From the NCBI RefSeq assembly GCF_009938165.1, contig NZ_AP019649.1:2294001-2358000 (forward strand): DNA of 64,000 nt. Reading direction: 5' to 3'. The translations under genes and the position numbers were made by a program. This stretch comes from Vibrio taketomensis (GTDB lineage: Bacteria > Pseudomonadota > Gammaproteobacteria > Enterobacterales > Vibrionaceae). This document shows, in pieces, positions 32,549 to 40,899 of this stretch (positions are counted from its first letter, which is position 1; each line of letters opens with the position of its first letter). The notes under the pieces are model-generated. The model was not told the origin of the DNA, ran no database searches, and worked only from the letters and a program-made list of their open reading frames with translations.

Positions 32549-32581
32549 TACCTAAACAGCGTAACAATACCAACTATAAAA

Positions 32582-32613
32582 AAAGCCATAGTAGACAGTT
32601 CCACTATGGCTTT
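32582..32613 (-). terminator. Intrinsic terminator after the purine permease gene
   Basis: AAAGCCATAGT pairs with ACTATGGCTTT across a 10-base loop; on the minus strand it runs into TTTTTTTATAG. A second hairpin (ATTCCACTAA / TTAGTGGAAT, 32634-32664) lies just after the permease stop. Confidence 0.8.
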
Positions 32614-32671
32614 CGCTCCCGATAAATGACTTAATTCCACTAATCGTCAATTGGTTAGTGGAATCTACCTA

Positions 32672-33961
32672 CTACATTGCTAGGTATTTAAGAATAAATA
32701 GCGCGGATAGACACCATACACTGATCGATACTTCACGACCTTTACCACTTAGCAATTTGATTGCCGCGTAAGAGATAAAGCCAAACGCAATACCTTCTGC
32801 AATCGAGTATGTCAGTGGCATCAGCAAACACGTTACAACCACTGGCGCCGCTTCTGTTAGGTCACGCCAATCAACGCTTACCAAACCAGACATCATTAGA
32901 ATTGCAACGTAGAACAGTGCACCTGCCGTCGCATATGCTGGGATCATGCCCGCTAGCGGAGCAAAGAATAGCGCTAATAAGAATAGTACGCCTACAACCA
33001 CTGCCGTTAGACCAGTGCGACCACCAGCAGCAACACCTGCTGTTGATTCAACAAATGATGTCGTGCTCGAAGTACCTAGCATTGCACCCACTGACGTTGC
33101 TGTTGAGTCAGCCAATAGCGCTTTACTTAGACGAGGTAACTTACCGTCTTCAGTCATTAAGTTTGCTTTAGTCGCAACTCCCACCAAAGTACCTGCGGTA
33201 TCGAACAAGTCGACAAATAGGAACGCAAATACAACCGTGATCATGCCAACTTCAAATACGTCAGCAATGTTCATTTGCATAAATGTTGGTGCGATGCTTG
33301 GAGGTGTAGACATGATGCCGCCGTACTGAACATCACCCACCACAATACCGATCGCAGTGATGATAAGAATGGCAATTAAAACTGCACCGCGAACGCCACG
33401 ATAAACAAGCGCTATTGTTAAAAAGAAACCCAGTGCTGCTAGCGCAGGCTTAAGGCTAGTGATATCACCACGACTAACCAGTGTTGCTGGGTTATCCACT
33501 ACAATACCCGCATTTTGCAAGCCGATGAATGCAAGGAACAAACCGATACCGGCAGAAATACCTGTACGCAGTGACAGTGGAATCGAGTTAATGATCCATT
33601 CACGGACTTTAAAAACACTCAATGCCATAAATAGCAAACCAGACACAAAAACTGCGCCCAACGCAACTTGCCAAGTATGCCCCATGCCCAAAACAACACC
33701 GTAAGTGAAGAATGCGTTAAGACCCATACCCGGAGCCAAAGCGATTGGGTAGTTCGCCACGATACCCATAACAAAACAGCCAATAGCAGCAGCAAGACAG
33801 GTAGCAACAAACACTGCACCCTTATCCATGCCAGCATCAGCCAACATTGCAGGGTTAACAAAGATGATGTAAGCCATCGTCAAAAAGGTAGTAATACCCG
33901 CGACGAGCTCAGTTTTTACGTTCGTGCCGTTTTCGCTGAGCTTGAACAGTTTTTCGAGCAT
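32672..33961 (-). CDS. NCS2-family (AzgA-type) purine permease
   Basis: Inner-membrane proton-coupled nucleobase transporter, about 13 membrane segments in 429 aa. AzgA-type features include the N-terminal ELVAGITTFLTMAYIIFVNP, NYPIALAPGMGLNAFFTY, FLFVDLFDTAGTLVGVA and GTSSTTSFVESTAGVA. The nearest E. coli relatives are the adenine and hypoxanthine/guanine permeases; the exact base cannot be told from sequence. A strong PurR box in its leader and the adjacent gpt support a purine substrate. Confidence 0.93.
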   Translation of the reverse strand: MLEKLFKLSENGTNVKTELVAGITTFLTMAYIIFVNPAMLADAGMDKGAVFVATCLAAAIGCFVMGIVANYPIALAPGMGLNAFFTYGVVLGMGHTWQVALGAVFVSGLLFMALSVFKVREWIINSIPLSLRTGISAGIGLFLAFIGLQNAGIVVDNPATLVSRGDITSLKPALAALGFFLTIALVYRGVRGAVLIAILIITAIGIVVGDVQYGGIMSTPPSIAPTFMQMNIADVFEVGMITVVFAFLFVDLFDTAGTLVGVATKANLMTEDGKLPRLSKALLADSTATSVGAMLGTSSTTSFVESTAGVAAGGRTGLTAVVVGVLFLLALFFAPLAGMIPAYATAGALFYVAILMMSGLVSVDWRDLTEAAPVVVTCLLMPLTYSIAEGIAFGFISYAAIKLLSGKGREVSISVWCLSALFILKYLAM

Positions 33962-33983
33962 GATTGAATCCTATTGGAAAATT

Positions 33984-33999
33984 AAGTAAACGTTTGCGT
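33984..33999 (-). promoter_or_regulatory. PurR operator for the purine permease
   Basis: On the minus strand it reads ACGCAAACGTTTACTT, a near-perfect PurR box. A -10-like TATAAT lies at 34015-34020, so the operator would fall just after the transcription start and could block elongation or initiation when purines are plentiful. It ends 22 bases before the ATG. Confidence 0.75.
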
Positions 34000-34320
34000 A
34001 ATCGATTGGCACGGATTATAGAGTTATCAAAAAGCAAATTCTAGATAGAATTATCACTCTAAGTTATATTTTCTTTCAAATTTTTCATCCCTTGCAAAAC
34101 ATCATTCGAATCAAACAAATATTTTCTTTATTTTCAACAAATAAGATTAAATTCGTTGCAAGCATAAAATTGTAGATTTAGCGAGCGATGTAATAAATTT
34201 TCAAGGTAATTTGACTCGAAGTGGCCAAAGAAAAGCGTGGAATATGGTCAAGCAAAGCGAAATATCTCTGCCTCGGTAGGATTTGAAGAGGAATTTTGCT
34301 CAAATCATCAAACTGCAGAT

Positions 34321-34348
34321 AAAAAACGCCACTCAATTTGAGTGGCGG
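34321..34348 (-). terminator. Strong terminator of an unannotated minus-strand transcript
   Basis: CGCCACTC (34327-34334) pairs with GAGTGGCG (34340-34347); on the minus strand it is followed by TTTTTTATC. No annotated gene ends here: the nearest upstream unit on this strand is the small ORF at 34433-34519. Confidence 0.75.
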
Positions 34349-34432
34349 TTGAATCATGTCAGCAAAAAACAGGCTGCTGTAAAAAATTCTAAAAATAGGG
34401 GGTGAACAAAACTGTTCGAAACAAACTAAAAC

Positions 34433-34519
34433 TTAGTAGCCAAAGCTTGTTGGGTATACAAAATTACTAGTATAAACAGAGCTGTTTATCCAGAACATTG
34501 CACTTGGTAAACCTTTCAT
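34433..34519 (-). CDS. Candidate small protein (28 aa), function unknown
   Basis: A 28-codon ORF with a good Shine-Dalgarno (AGGTGA, 4 bases before ATG). It begins MKGLPSAMFW, contains SNFVYP and ends SFGY; it is rich in aromatic residues and has no clear membrane segment. It sits inside a complete small transcription unit: a sigma-70-like promoter at 34637-34664, a leader of about 110 bases with a stem-loop, and a strong terminator at 34321-34348. It may be a small protein, a leader peptide or part of a dual-function RNA. I do not recognise it. Confidence 0.4.
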   Translation of the reverse strand: MKGLPSAMFWINSSVYTSNFVYPTSFGY

Positions 34520-34636
34520 GCTATCACCTTTTAAATCAATGCAATTAAACAAAACGTTGATTTCTCGGTTCCTTGGAGGCGATAAATCGGACTCATCCTT
34601 TGAGCATTTTTTCCTTCGAATAACGAAGTTGGTGCA

Positions 34637-34664
34637 AATATACCCTAAAGAAATAAAATTACAA
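34637..34664 (-). promoter_or_regulatory. Sigma-70-like promoter of the small-ORF unit
   Basis: On the minus strand TTGTAA (34659-34664) and TATATT (34637-34642) are separated by 16 bases. The predicted start is near 34630. The leader contains a hairpin GATTTATCG...CGAGAAATC around 34552-34590. Confidence 0.55.
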
Positions 34665-34699
34665 TAGCATTGATGATAAAAGTCACACTTTTCTTAAAA

Positions 34700-34713
34700 A
34701 TGATCTAGATCAA
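34700..34713. promoter_or_regulatory. FNR-type binding site
   Basis: ATGATCTAGATCAA matches TTGAT-N4-ATCAA at 9 of 10 defined positions. It is centred about 76 bases upstream of the predicted start of the small-ORF unit on the minus strand, and about 280 bases before pepD on the plus strand. It suggests oxygen-linked control of one of them. Confidence 0.5.
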
Positions 34714-34777
34714 GCTTATTCTGTAAGTAAATTACATTTTCAGAACGTTTTACGACCAATCACAACAAAACCATACG

Positions 34778-34800
34778 CACACGATTGGGCACACGATTGG
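34778..34800. repeat. Short tandem repeat, 2 copies of CACACGATTGG
   Basis: The 11-mer CACACGATTGG occurs at 34778-34788 and 34790-34800, with a 12-base period. It could be a pair of operator half sites upstream of pepD or chance duplication. Confidence 0.5.
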
Positions 34801-34881
34801 CTAAGCACCGCCGGCAAGATTTCAACAATAAAGCTGTAACAAATCGTCTTTATCCCCTACTCACTAATAAAGGAGAGTGAT

Positions 34882-34917
34882 ATGCTAGCTTCTTCTAATT
34901 TTGTAGACCAACCCTAG
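34882..34917 (+). CDS. Candidate 11-aa leader peptide upstream of pepD
   Basis: ATG at 34882 follows AAGGAG by 6-7 bases and encodes MLASSNFVDQP before a TAG. It lies 69 bases before pepD, and a small hairpin TGCCA-TCCG-TGGCA (34925-34938) follows. The SSNFV stretch and its codons resemble SNFV in the 28-aa ORF on the other strand. It may be a regulatory uORF or chance. Confidence 0.25.
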   Translation: MLASSNFVDQP

Positions 34918-34986
34918 TATTTCATGCCATCCGTGGCAGTTATCACTTCAATATACTCTGGTCTTTAGTATTTTAAGGAGTCATCC

Positions 34987-36456
34987 GTGTCTGAATTCCA
35001 TTCTGAAATCAGTAAATTATCACCTGCTCCACTTTGGCAGTTCTTTGACAAAATTTGTTCTATCCCTCACCCATCAAAACATGAAGAAGCGCTAGCGCAA
35101 TACATTGTTAGCTGGGCACAAGAGCAAGGTCTAGATGTTCGCCGCGATCCTACTGGTAACGTATTTATCAAAAAACCAGCGACACCAGGCATGGAAAACA
35201 AAAAAGGTGTGGTACTACAAGCGCACATAGACATGGTGCCGCAAAAAAATGAAGACACACAACATGACTTCACGACTGACGCAATCCAACCATATGTAGA
35301 TGGTGAATGGGTTACAGCGAAAGGCACTACGCTCGGCGCAGATAACGGTATGGGTATGGCATCTTGCTTGGCAGTGCTTGCATCTACTGATATCAAACAC
35401 GGTCCAATTGAAGTTCTGCTAACGATTGATGAAGAAGCAGGCATGACTGGTGCATTTGGCCTTGAGGCGGGTTGGTTAGAAGGTGACATCCTTCTTAATA
35501 CAGACTCAGAGCAAGAAGGTGAAGTCTACATGGGTTGTGCTGGCGGTATTGATGGTGAACTGACTGTCGCTGTTGAGCGTGAAGCAATCCCTGCAGGTTA
35601 CACCACACGTCAACTGATTCTAAAAGGTCTAAAAGGTGGTCACTCAGGCTGTGACATTCACACTGGTCGTGGTAATGCGAACAAGCTTCTTGCTCGCTTC
35701 CTAGCTGGTCACGCACAAGAGCTAGACCTACGCTTGGTGGAATTCCGTGGAGGCAGCTTACGTAACGCTATTCCTCGTGAAGCATTTGTGACTGTTGCTG
35801 TTCCAGCCGCGAACGAGGCAAAACTTGCCGAGTTATTTGAATTCTACACAGATCTATTGCGCGCTGAACTAGGTCGAGTTGAAACCGATATCGTGACATT
35901 CAATCAAGACGTTGCTGTTAACGATGGCGTATTCACTCAAGCAACTCAGCAACGCTTGATTGCAACGCTAAATGCGCTACCAAATGGCGTTGTACGTATG
36001 AGCGATGATATTCAAGGCGTGGTTGAAACATCACTAAACGTTGGTGTTATCACGACTGATGCAGATAAAGTGACTATCCTTTGTTTGATTCGTTCTCTGA
36101 TTGACTCAGGTCGCCAACAAGTAGAAAGCACGCTAACCTCTGTTGCTCAACTGGCCGGTGCTGAAATCAAATTCAGCGGCGCATACCCTGGCTGGAAGCC
36201 TGACGCAGATTCAGAAATCATGCATGTCTTCCGCGATCTGTATGAGAACATCTATGGTCGTAAGCCAAACATCATGGTAATTCATGCCGGTCTTGAGTGT
36301 GGTCTATTTAAAGAACCATACCCACACATGGACATGCTGTCATTTGGCCCAACGATCAAGTTCCCACACTCACCTGATGAGAAAGTAGAAATCAGCAGCG
36401 TGGCACTATTTTGGGAACAAATGGTTGCACTATTGGAAAATATTCCAAACAAATAG
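34987..36456 (+). CDS. pepD: Aminoacyl-histidine dipeptidase (peptidase D), GTG start
   Basis: Cytosolic M20C metallodipeptidase hydrolysing Xaa-His dipeptides such as carnosine. The 489-aa protein starts at GTG (MSEFHSEISKLSPAPLWQFF) after AAGGAG. Metal-binding segments are QAHIDMVPQ, LGADNGMGMA, DEEAGMTGAFG and the C-terminal HAGLECGLF. The lid domain spans about 200-385. It stands alone, ending at a terminator. Confidence 0.97.
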   Translation: MSEFHSEISKLSPAPLWQFFDKICSIPHPSKHEEALAQYIVSWAQEQGLDVRRDPTGNVFIKKPATPGMENKKGVVLQAHIDMVPQKNEDTQHDFTTDAIQPYVDGEWVTAKGTTLGADNGMGMASCLAVLASTDIKHGPIEVLLTIDEEAGMTGAFGLEAGWLEGDILLNTDSEQEGEVYMGCAGGIDGELTVAVEREAIPAGYTTRQLILKGLKGGHSGCDIHTGRGNANKLLARFLAGHAQELDLRLVEFRGGSLRNAIPREAFVTVAVPAANEAKLAELFEFYTDLLRAELGRVETDIVTFNQDVAVNDGVFTQATQQRLIATLNALPNGVVRMSDDIQGVVETSLNVGVITTDADKVTILCLIRSLIDSGRQQVESTLTSVAQLAGAEIKFSGAYPGWKPDADSEIMHVFRDLYENIYGRKPNIMVIHAGLECGLFKEPYPHMDMLSFGPTIKFPHSPDEKVEISSVALFWEQMVALLENIPNK

Positions 36457-36491
36457 TGAATAAGCCATTTCGCATAAGTTAAATTAATCTG

Positions 36492-36520
36492 AAAAACCAG
36501 CTTGCATTAGCTGGCTTTTT
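36492..36520 (+). terminator. Intrinsic terminator after pepD
   Basis: AAAAACCAGCT and AGCTGGCTTTTT form a stem of at least 6 bp (CCAGCT/AGCTGG) with a TGCATT loop and a T5 tail. Confidence 0.8.
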
Positions 36521-36597
36521 ACTGTAACAAATAAATTTTATCGTAACGATAGTGTATTTTCGTTAGTCACAGGTAAGTCAGGTTGTTACAGTCCCCC

Positions 36598-36695
36598 ACC
36601 TTGAAGCGTCTTTGGGCAAACCATCTTGCCTTCTTCAAGCCATAACACCGTGTTGTTATGTTGGGAGCACTCCATCCCGGAGTGTCTTATTTCTC
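36598..36695 (+). other. Structured intergenic region with three consecutive hairpins
   Basis: Three hairpins follow one another. The first is CTTGAAG (36600-36606) with CTTCAAG (36633-36639), enclosing GGCAA/TTGCC. The second is CATAACA/TGTTATG (36641-36660). The third is GCACTCC/GGAGTGT (36667-36685), followed by CTTATTTCTC. The 402-base gap between pepD and the rimK operon holds no convincing ORF. The region could be a small RNA or an mRNA leader; I do not recognise it. Confidence 0.4.
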
Positions 36696-36858
36696 TCATG
36701 TACTAATCTGTAATAGGTAGTCGTTCTCAAGCGCACACTTTGAGACATTGATTGTTGGCATTGATTATAAATCAAGCTAATTCTAATGTGCTCTCGGCAT
36801 GCCTGCCATATTTGGTAAAGGACGATATTGACACTTTTTGGTACTAACAAATAACTGA

Positions 36859-37311
36859 ATGACTGCGATGAAGAAAGAAAAAATGCTCGTGGGTTGGCGT
36901 GAGACGCTAAGCCTACCAGGCCTAGGTATTGATAAAATTAACGCTAAAATCGATACCGGTGCTAGAACATCTTGCTTACACGCGTTTAAAGTAGAGAGCT
37001 TCTCAAAGGAAGAGACACAATGGGTGCGTTTTTGGTTACACCCAATTCAGCACAACACGGAAGTAGAAGTGGTATGTGAAGCAAAAGTAATTGACGAACG
37101 TGTTGTTCGTGATTCAGGCGGCCACGAAGAAAAACGCTACGTAATCGAAACAGAAATGAGTCTAGGCGGCCAAACTTGGCCAATCGAGTTGACTCTAAAT
37201 AACCGTGAAAACATGGCGTTTCGTATGCTACTTGGTCGTACAGCAATGCACGATCGTATTCAAGTGGACCCTGTTGAATCGTTTTTAATCCCGTTTGAGG
37301 AAAATAATTAA
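36859..37311 (+). CDS. RimB-like retropepsin family protein (formerly ATP-dependent zinc protease)
   Basis: A 150-aa protein of family PF05618. The aspartic-protease-like motif is [12 protein letters not shown] (about residues 31-42), and [10 protein letters not shown] near the C-terminus corresponds to the second conserved strand. In Pseudomonas a relative (RimB) works with RimK in ribosomal protein S6 modification. Here it overlaps rimK by one base, and the third gene overlaps rimK, so all three are one operon. MKKEKM at the fourth codon is another possible start. Confidence 0.85.
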   Translation: MTAMKKEKMLVGWRETLSLPGLGIDKINAKIDTGARTSCLHAFKVESFSKEETQWVRFWLHPIQHNTEVEVVCEAKVIDERVVRDSGGHEEKRYVIETEMSLGGQTWPIELTLNNRENMAFRMLLGRTAMHDRIQVDPVESFLIPFEENN

Positions 37312-38216
37312 TGAAAATTGGTATTCTGTCTCGCAATGCGAATCTGTACTCAACTCGTCGTCTGATCGAAGCGTGTGAGATTCGAGGCCATGAAGTAAAA
37401 GTCGTTGATGCTCTGCGCTGTTACATGAATATCAATTCCGAAAAGCCAGAAATTCACTATAAAGGTGAAGAGCTTTCGGGCTATGATGCGATCATTCCTC
37501 GCATCGGTGCATCAGTAACTTTCTACGGCACAGCAGTACTACGTCAGTTTGAAATGATGGGTGTTTACCCAGTCAACGAATCTGTAGCGATCACACGCTC
37601 TCGAGACAAACTGCGCTCAATGCAATTGCTATCTCGTCAGGGCGTAGGCATGCCTATTACTGGCTTTGCGAGCAAGCCGGATGACGTTAAAGACCTACTA
37701 GAAATGGTTGGTGGTGCACCCGTTGTAATCAAATTGCTTGAGGGTACTCAAGGTATCGGTGTTGTTCTAGCTGAAACTCGTAAGGCAGCAGAGAGCGTAG
37801 TTGAAGCGTTCATGGGCCTAAAAGCGAACATCATGGTTCAAGAGTACATCAAAGAAGCCGGCGGTGCGGATATCCGTTGTTTCGTTATCGGTGATAAAGT
37901 GATTGCAGCAATGAAGCGTCAAGGTGCAGAAGGTGAATTCCGTTCTAACCTTCACCGTGGCGGTACTGCGTCATTAGTAAAAATTACTCCTCAAGAACGC
38001 CGTACAGCGGTTGCTGCTGCGAAAATCATGGGGCTAAATGTGGCTGGGGTTGACCTACTGCGTTCTGAACGTGGTCCACTAGTGATGGAAGTGAACTCAT
38101 CTCCAGGTCTTGAAGGTATTGAGGCCGCAACTGGTAAAGACATTGCTGGAATGATTGTCGAATTTATTGAGAAAAATGCGGCAAGCAAAAGGACTAAAAC
38201 ACGTGGCAAAGGCTAA
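37311..38216 (+). CDS. rimK: RimK, ribosomal protein S6 glutamate ligase
   Basis: ATP-grasp ligase that adds glutamates to the C-terminus of ribosomal protein S6. The 301-aa protein starts [18 protein letters not shown], and has the ATP-grasp segments [33 protein letters not shown] and [14 protein letters not shown] with the Mg ligands. It is the middle gene of a three-gene overlapping operon. Confidence 0.96.
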   Translation: MKIGILSRNANLYSTRRLIEACEIRGHEVKVVDALRCYMNINSEKPEIHYKGEELSGYDAIIPRIGASVTFYGTAVLRQFEMMGVYPVNESVAITRSRDKLRSMQLLSRQGVGMPITGFASKPDDVKDLLEMVGGAPVVIKLLEGTQGIGVVLAETRKAAESVVEAFMGLKANIMVQEYIKEAGGADIRCFVIGDKVIAAMKRQGAEGEFRSNLHRGGTASLVKITPQERRTAVAAAKIMGLNVAGVDLLRSERGPLVMEVNSSPGLEGIEAATGKDIAGMIVEFIEKNAASKRTKTRGKG

Positions 38217-39267
38217 AAAGAATCGTGCTTTTGAATTTCTCGGTGCCGTTGTGGCACCGGGAGAAAGAAAGGTCATCGAGTTAGAAGCTGCCAAGCTTTA
38301 CACTCACTCTCCTTTATCGATTCCGGTCGAAATCATCAATGGCAAACTGGAAGGCCCTGTATTGATGGTGAACGCCGCTATCCATGGTGACGAGCTAAAT
38401 GGCGTAGAAATTGTGCGCCAACTGATCAACACCATTGATGCTAATAAGTTAAAAGGCACGCTAATTGCTGTGCCTATCGTTAACGTCTTCGGCTTTATCC
38501 ATAAGTCTCGTTACTTACCGGATCGCCGAGATCTTAACCGCTGCTTCCCGGGAAGTGAAAAAGGTTCGCTGGCTTCACGTATGGCGCATACCTTCTTCTC
38601 TCAAGTAGCAAAACGTTGCGACTATATCCTCGATCTGCACACAGGTGCAATTCACCGAACTAACCTGCCACAAATTCGTGCTGATTTAAGTAACCCTGAA
38701 ACGTTACGCATCGCACAAGCATTTGGCACACCAGTAACGGTTGATGCACCACTTCGCGATGGTTCATTGCGCAGTGAAGCTGAGCGTCTAGGCATTCCGG
38801 TACTGACTTATGAAGCGGGTGAAGCGCTACGCTTCGAACCAATTTGTATTAATGCAGGTTTCCTTGGCGTACAGCGTGTCATGCAGGCGATTGGTATGCT
38901 TCGTGCGAGCCGTAAAAAGCTCCCGACAACAGTGATTGCTAAATCAACCAGTTGGTTGCGAGCTGAAAGCGATGGCATTCTGCGCACCCTCGTTACTTTG
39001 GGTGAAAAAGTAGAAAAAGGCCAAGTACTTGCTTATATCAGTGCACCTCTAGGCCATAGTGAAATTGAACTAAAGGCCAGTAAAGGTGGCATTGTCATTG
39101 GTCAACAAACGCTCCCTCTTGTTAATGAAGGTGACGCAATCTTCCACCTTGCTTACTTTGAAGGTGATGACGAAGAAGTAGAACAAGCAGTAGAAGAATT
39201 TATCGAAGATGTTATCGATGCCGACCTTGAGCCTCTAACGACCGGTCAAATCGTGACACCATCTTAA
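38203..39267 (+). CDS. Succinylglutamate desuccinylase/aspartoacylase family protein, GTG start
   Basis: A 354-aa zinc hydrolase of the AstE/AspA family; substrate unknown. Zinc-binding motifs are [12 protein letters not shown] (His, Glu) and the His in LDLHTGAIH, and a C-terminal beta domain follows from about residue 255. The GTG at 38203 ([14 protein letters not shown]) with AAGGA 9 bases upstream was chosen; it lies inside the end of rimK. Since it is co-transcribed with rimK, a role in removing or trimming glutamyl-type modifications is conceivable, but this is inference. Confidence 0.88.
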   Translation: MAKAKKNRAFEFLGAVVAPGERKVIELEAAKLYTHSPLSIPVEIINGKLEGPVLMVNAAIHGDELNGVEIVRQLINTIDANKLKGTLIAVPIVNVFGFIHKSRYLPDRRDLNRCFPGSEKGSLASRMAHTFFSQVAKRCDYILDLHTGAIHRTNLPQIRADLSNPETLRIAQAFGTPVTVDAPLRDGSLRSEAERLGIPVLTYEAGEALRFEPICINAGFLGVQRVMQAIGMLRASRKKLPTTVIAKSTSWLRAESDGILRTLVTLGEKVEKGQVLAYISAPLGHSEIELKASKGGIVIGQQTLPLVNEGDAIFHLAYFEGDDEEVEQAVEEFIEDVIDADLEPLTTGQIVTPS

Positions 39268-39283
39268 TTAATGACTCGATGCC

Positions 39284-39312
39284 AAAAAGCCCGCTCTCAA
39301 AGCGGGCTTTTT
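39284..39312. terminator. Bidirectional terminator between the rimK operon and the NSS transporter
   Basis: AAAAAGCCCGCT pairs perfectly with AGCGGGCTTTTT across a CTCAA loop, between convergent genes. Confidence 0.9.
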
Positions 39313-39337
39313 ATTAGCTGAACGTTAGTGATTGTAA

Positions 39338-40696
39338 TTAACCAAATGAAGCCCAAATAACCGTTGCCACCAATAATGGGCAAACAAACTTCACGTATAC
39401 TGGCCATACTTTGCCAAACCAACCTTGGGTGAACTCAGGGAAACCTTGTTCCAGCTCTTTGATTTTGGCATTACGGCTCCATACCCAACCACCAAAGATA
39501 CAGAACAATAGTGCAGCAATGGGTTGTAAATATTGCGTCGCTATCATCGCAACAAAACCAAACATCGAACCAAAGTTAAATACAATGACGATACTAAATA
39601 GAGCGATCAAACCACCTAGCACCCAGCTTGTTGGCCCACGTTTGGTGTTAAAGCGCTCACCAACTAAAGCAACTGGACATTCCAACATTGAGATTGACGA
39701 CGTTAATGCCGCAATCGTCAACAGAACAAAGAACACCATCGCAAATACTTGACCAAGTAAACCCAAGCTATCAAACATCAATGGCAGTACGGTAAATACC
39801 AGCGTATCTGAACTGAGTAGTGAACCATCATCTGCGTAGATTTGAACCCCTTTTTGCATTGCGACAAACATCGCAGGCATCACCACTAGACCAGCAATAA
39901 ATGCCACTGCAGTATCGACCAAGGTCACGTTGAACGCCATCTTTGGTAGGTTCTCTTTCTTACTCAAGTATGAACCGTAGATAAGCATTGAACAGCCGCC
40001 GATCGTCAATGAAAAGAAACCTTGACCCATTGCAGCAAGAATCATCTTACGATCGAGTAACTTGTCAAAATCAGGAACCAAGTAGTGCTTTAAGCCTTCC
40101 ATCGCACCGTTTTGTGTCATGATGTACACAAACAATACCGCAAACAAAATAAATAGCGCAGGCATTAAGCGAGTCGACCATTTTTCAATGCCTTGTTTCA
40201 CGCCGCCTTGAACGATCAAAATAGTGAGAACATAGAAAACGACAGTACCAAACAGATTGCGTTCTACACTAAACCCTTTCAACCAAGCCGTTGCCCCTTC
40301 CAAACCTAAAATGTCAGTAAATGCGCCTAACAAGAAGCAGATCAACCAACCGCCAACGATGCTGTAAAAAGCCAATACGGCACAAGGAACACTTAAGCCA
40401 ATCCAACCAACAAGGCTACCAACATTCTTACCTAAAGGATTGGAAGTGAGTGAACGCATGCTATCAACTGGGTTTGCTTGACCATAGCGACCAATAGCCA
40501 TCTCTACCACCAGCATTGGAAATGCCACAACAAAGATCAGGATAAGGTAAACCAATAAGAATGCGCCGCCGCCATTGCTCGCCGCTTGGGTTGGAAAGCC
40601 CCAAATATTACCTAAACCTACCGCAGCACCCGCTGCGGCAAGAATAAAGCCGAGACGCGAACCAAACAGTTCACGATTTGAATTTTCTTGCGCCAT
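39338..40696 (-). CDS. NSS-family sodium-dependent amino acid transporter, probably for tryptophan
   Basis: Inner-membrane neurotransmitter:sodium symporter family protein of 452 aa with about 11-12 membrane segments. The hallmark N-terminal helix reads GFILAAAGAAVGLGNIWGFP, with the Na+/substrate unwound region. The ATG at 40694-40696 is preferred to a GTG 9 bases upstream. The promoter carries a near-perfect TrpR operator, so tryptophan is the likely substrate; that part is inference from regulation. Alternative: another aromatic or neutral amino acid. Confidence 0.88.
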   Translation of the reverse strand: MAQENSNRELFGSRLGFILAAAGAAVGLGNIWGFPTQAASNGGGAFLLVYLILIFVVAFPMLVVEMAIGRYGQANPVDSMRSLTSNPLGKNVGSLVGWIGLSVPCAVLAFYSIVGGWLICFLLGAFTDILGLEGATAWLKGFSVERNLFGTVVFYVLTILIVQGGVKQGIEKWSTRLMPALFILFAVLFVYIMTQNGAMEGLKHYLVPDFDKLLDRKMILAAMGQGFFSLTIGGCSMLIYGSYLSKKENLPKMAFNVTLVDTAVAFIAGLVVMPAMFVAMQKGVQIYADDGSLLSSDTLVFTVLPLMFDSLGLLGQVFAMVFFVLLTIAALTSSISMLECPVALVGERFNTKRGPTSWVLGGLIALFSIVIVFNFGSMFGFVAMIATQYLQPIAALLFCIFGGWVWSRNAKIKELEQGFPEFTQGWFGKVWPVYVKFVCPLLVATVIWASFG

Positions 40697-40715
40697 ACTA
40701 CTCACACAAACATCA

Positions 40716-40735
40716 ACAAACTAGTTGACTAGTAC
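40716..40735 (-). promoter_or_regulatory. TrpR-like operator at the NSS transporter promoter
   Basis: On the minus strand it reads TGTACTAGTCAACTAGTTTG, with the core palindrome ACTAGT-CA-ACTAGT. This is close to the E. coli trp operator core ACTAGT-TA-ACTAGT. A -10-like TATAAT sits directly upstream at 40737-40742, so TrpR would cover the transcription start. Confidence 0.7.
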
Positions 40736-40860
40736 ATTATATCGTTCGGTAAATTAAATCAATATCCGATAGTGAAATATTTCGGTGATTCAGCGAGCTT
40801 GCAGGTCATATCACTATTCAATAACGGCACAAAACAGACTAATCGTGACTCACAGGTATA

Positions 40861-40886
40861 AAAAAAGGCACTCGAAAGTGCCTTTT
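40861..40886 (-). terminator. Intrinsic terminator after the YggN-like gene
   Basis: AAAAGGCACT pairs with AGTGCCTTTT across a CGAA tetraloop; on the minus strand it continues as a T run. Confidence 0.85.
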
Positions 40887-40899
40887 CATCCTCGATGTA

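Noticed and set aside
34593..34607. Four-codon ORF MLKG in the leader of the small transcription unit, with GAAGGA upstream
   Set aside because: Too short to tell from chance; it may be a stop-start element but is not reported as a gene.
34560..34607. Resemblance of the small-unit leader (GGATGAGTCC...) to a hammerhead ribozyme core
   Set aside because: The required CUGAUGA core and matching GAAA arrangement are absent.
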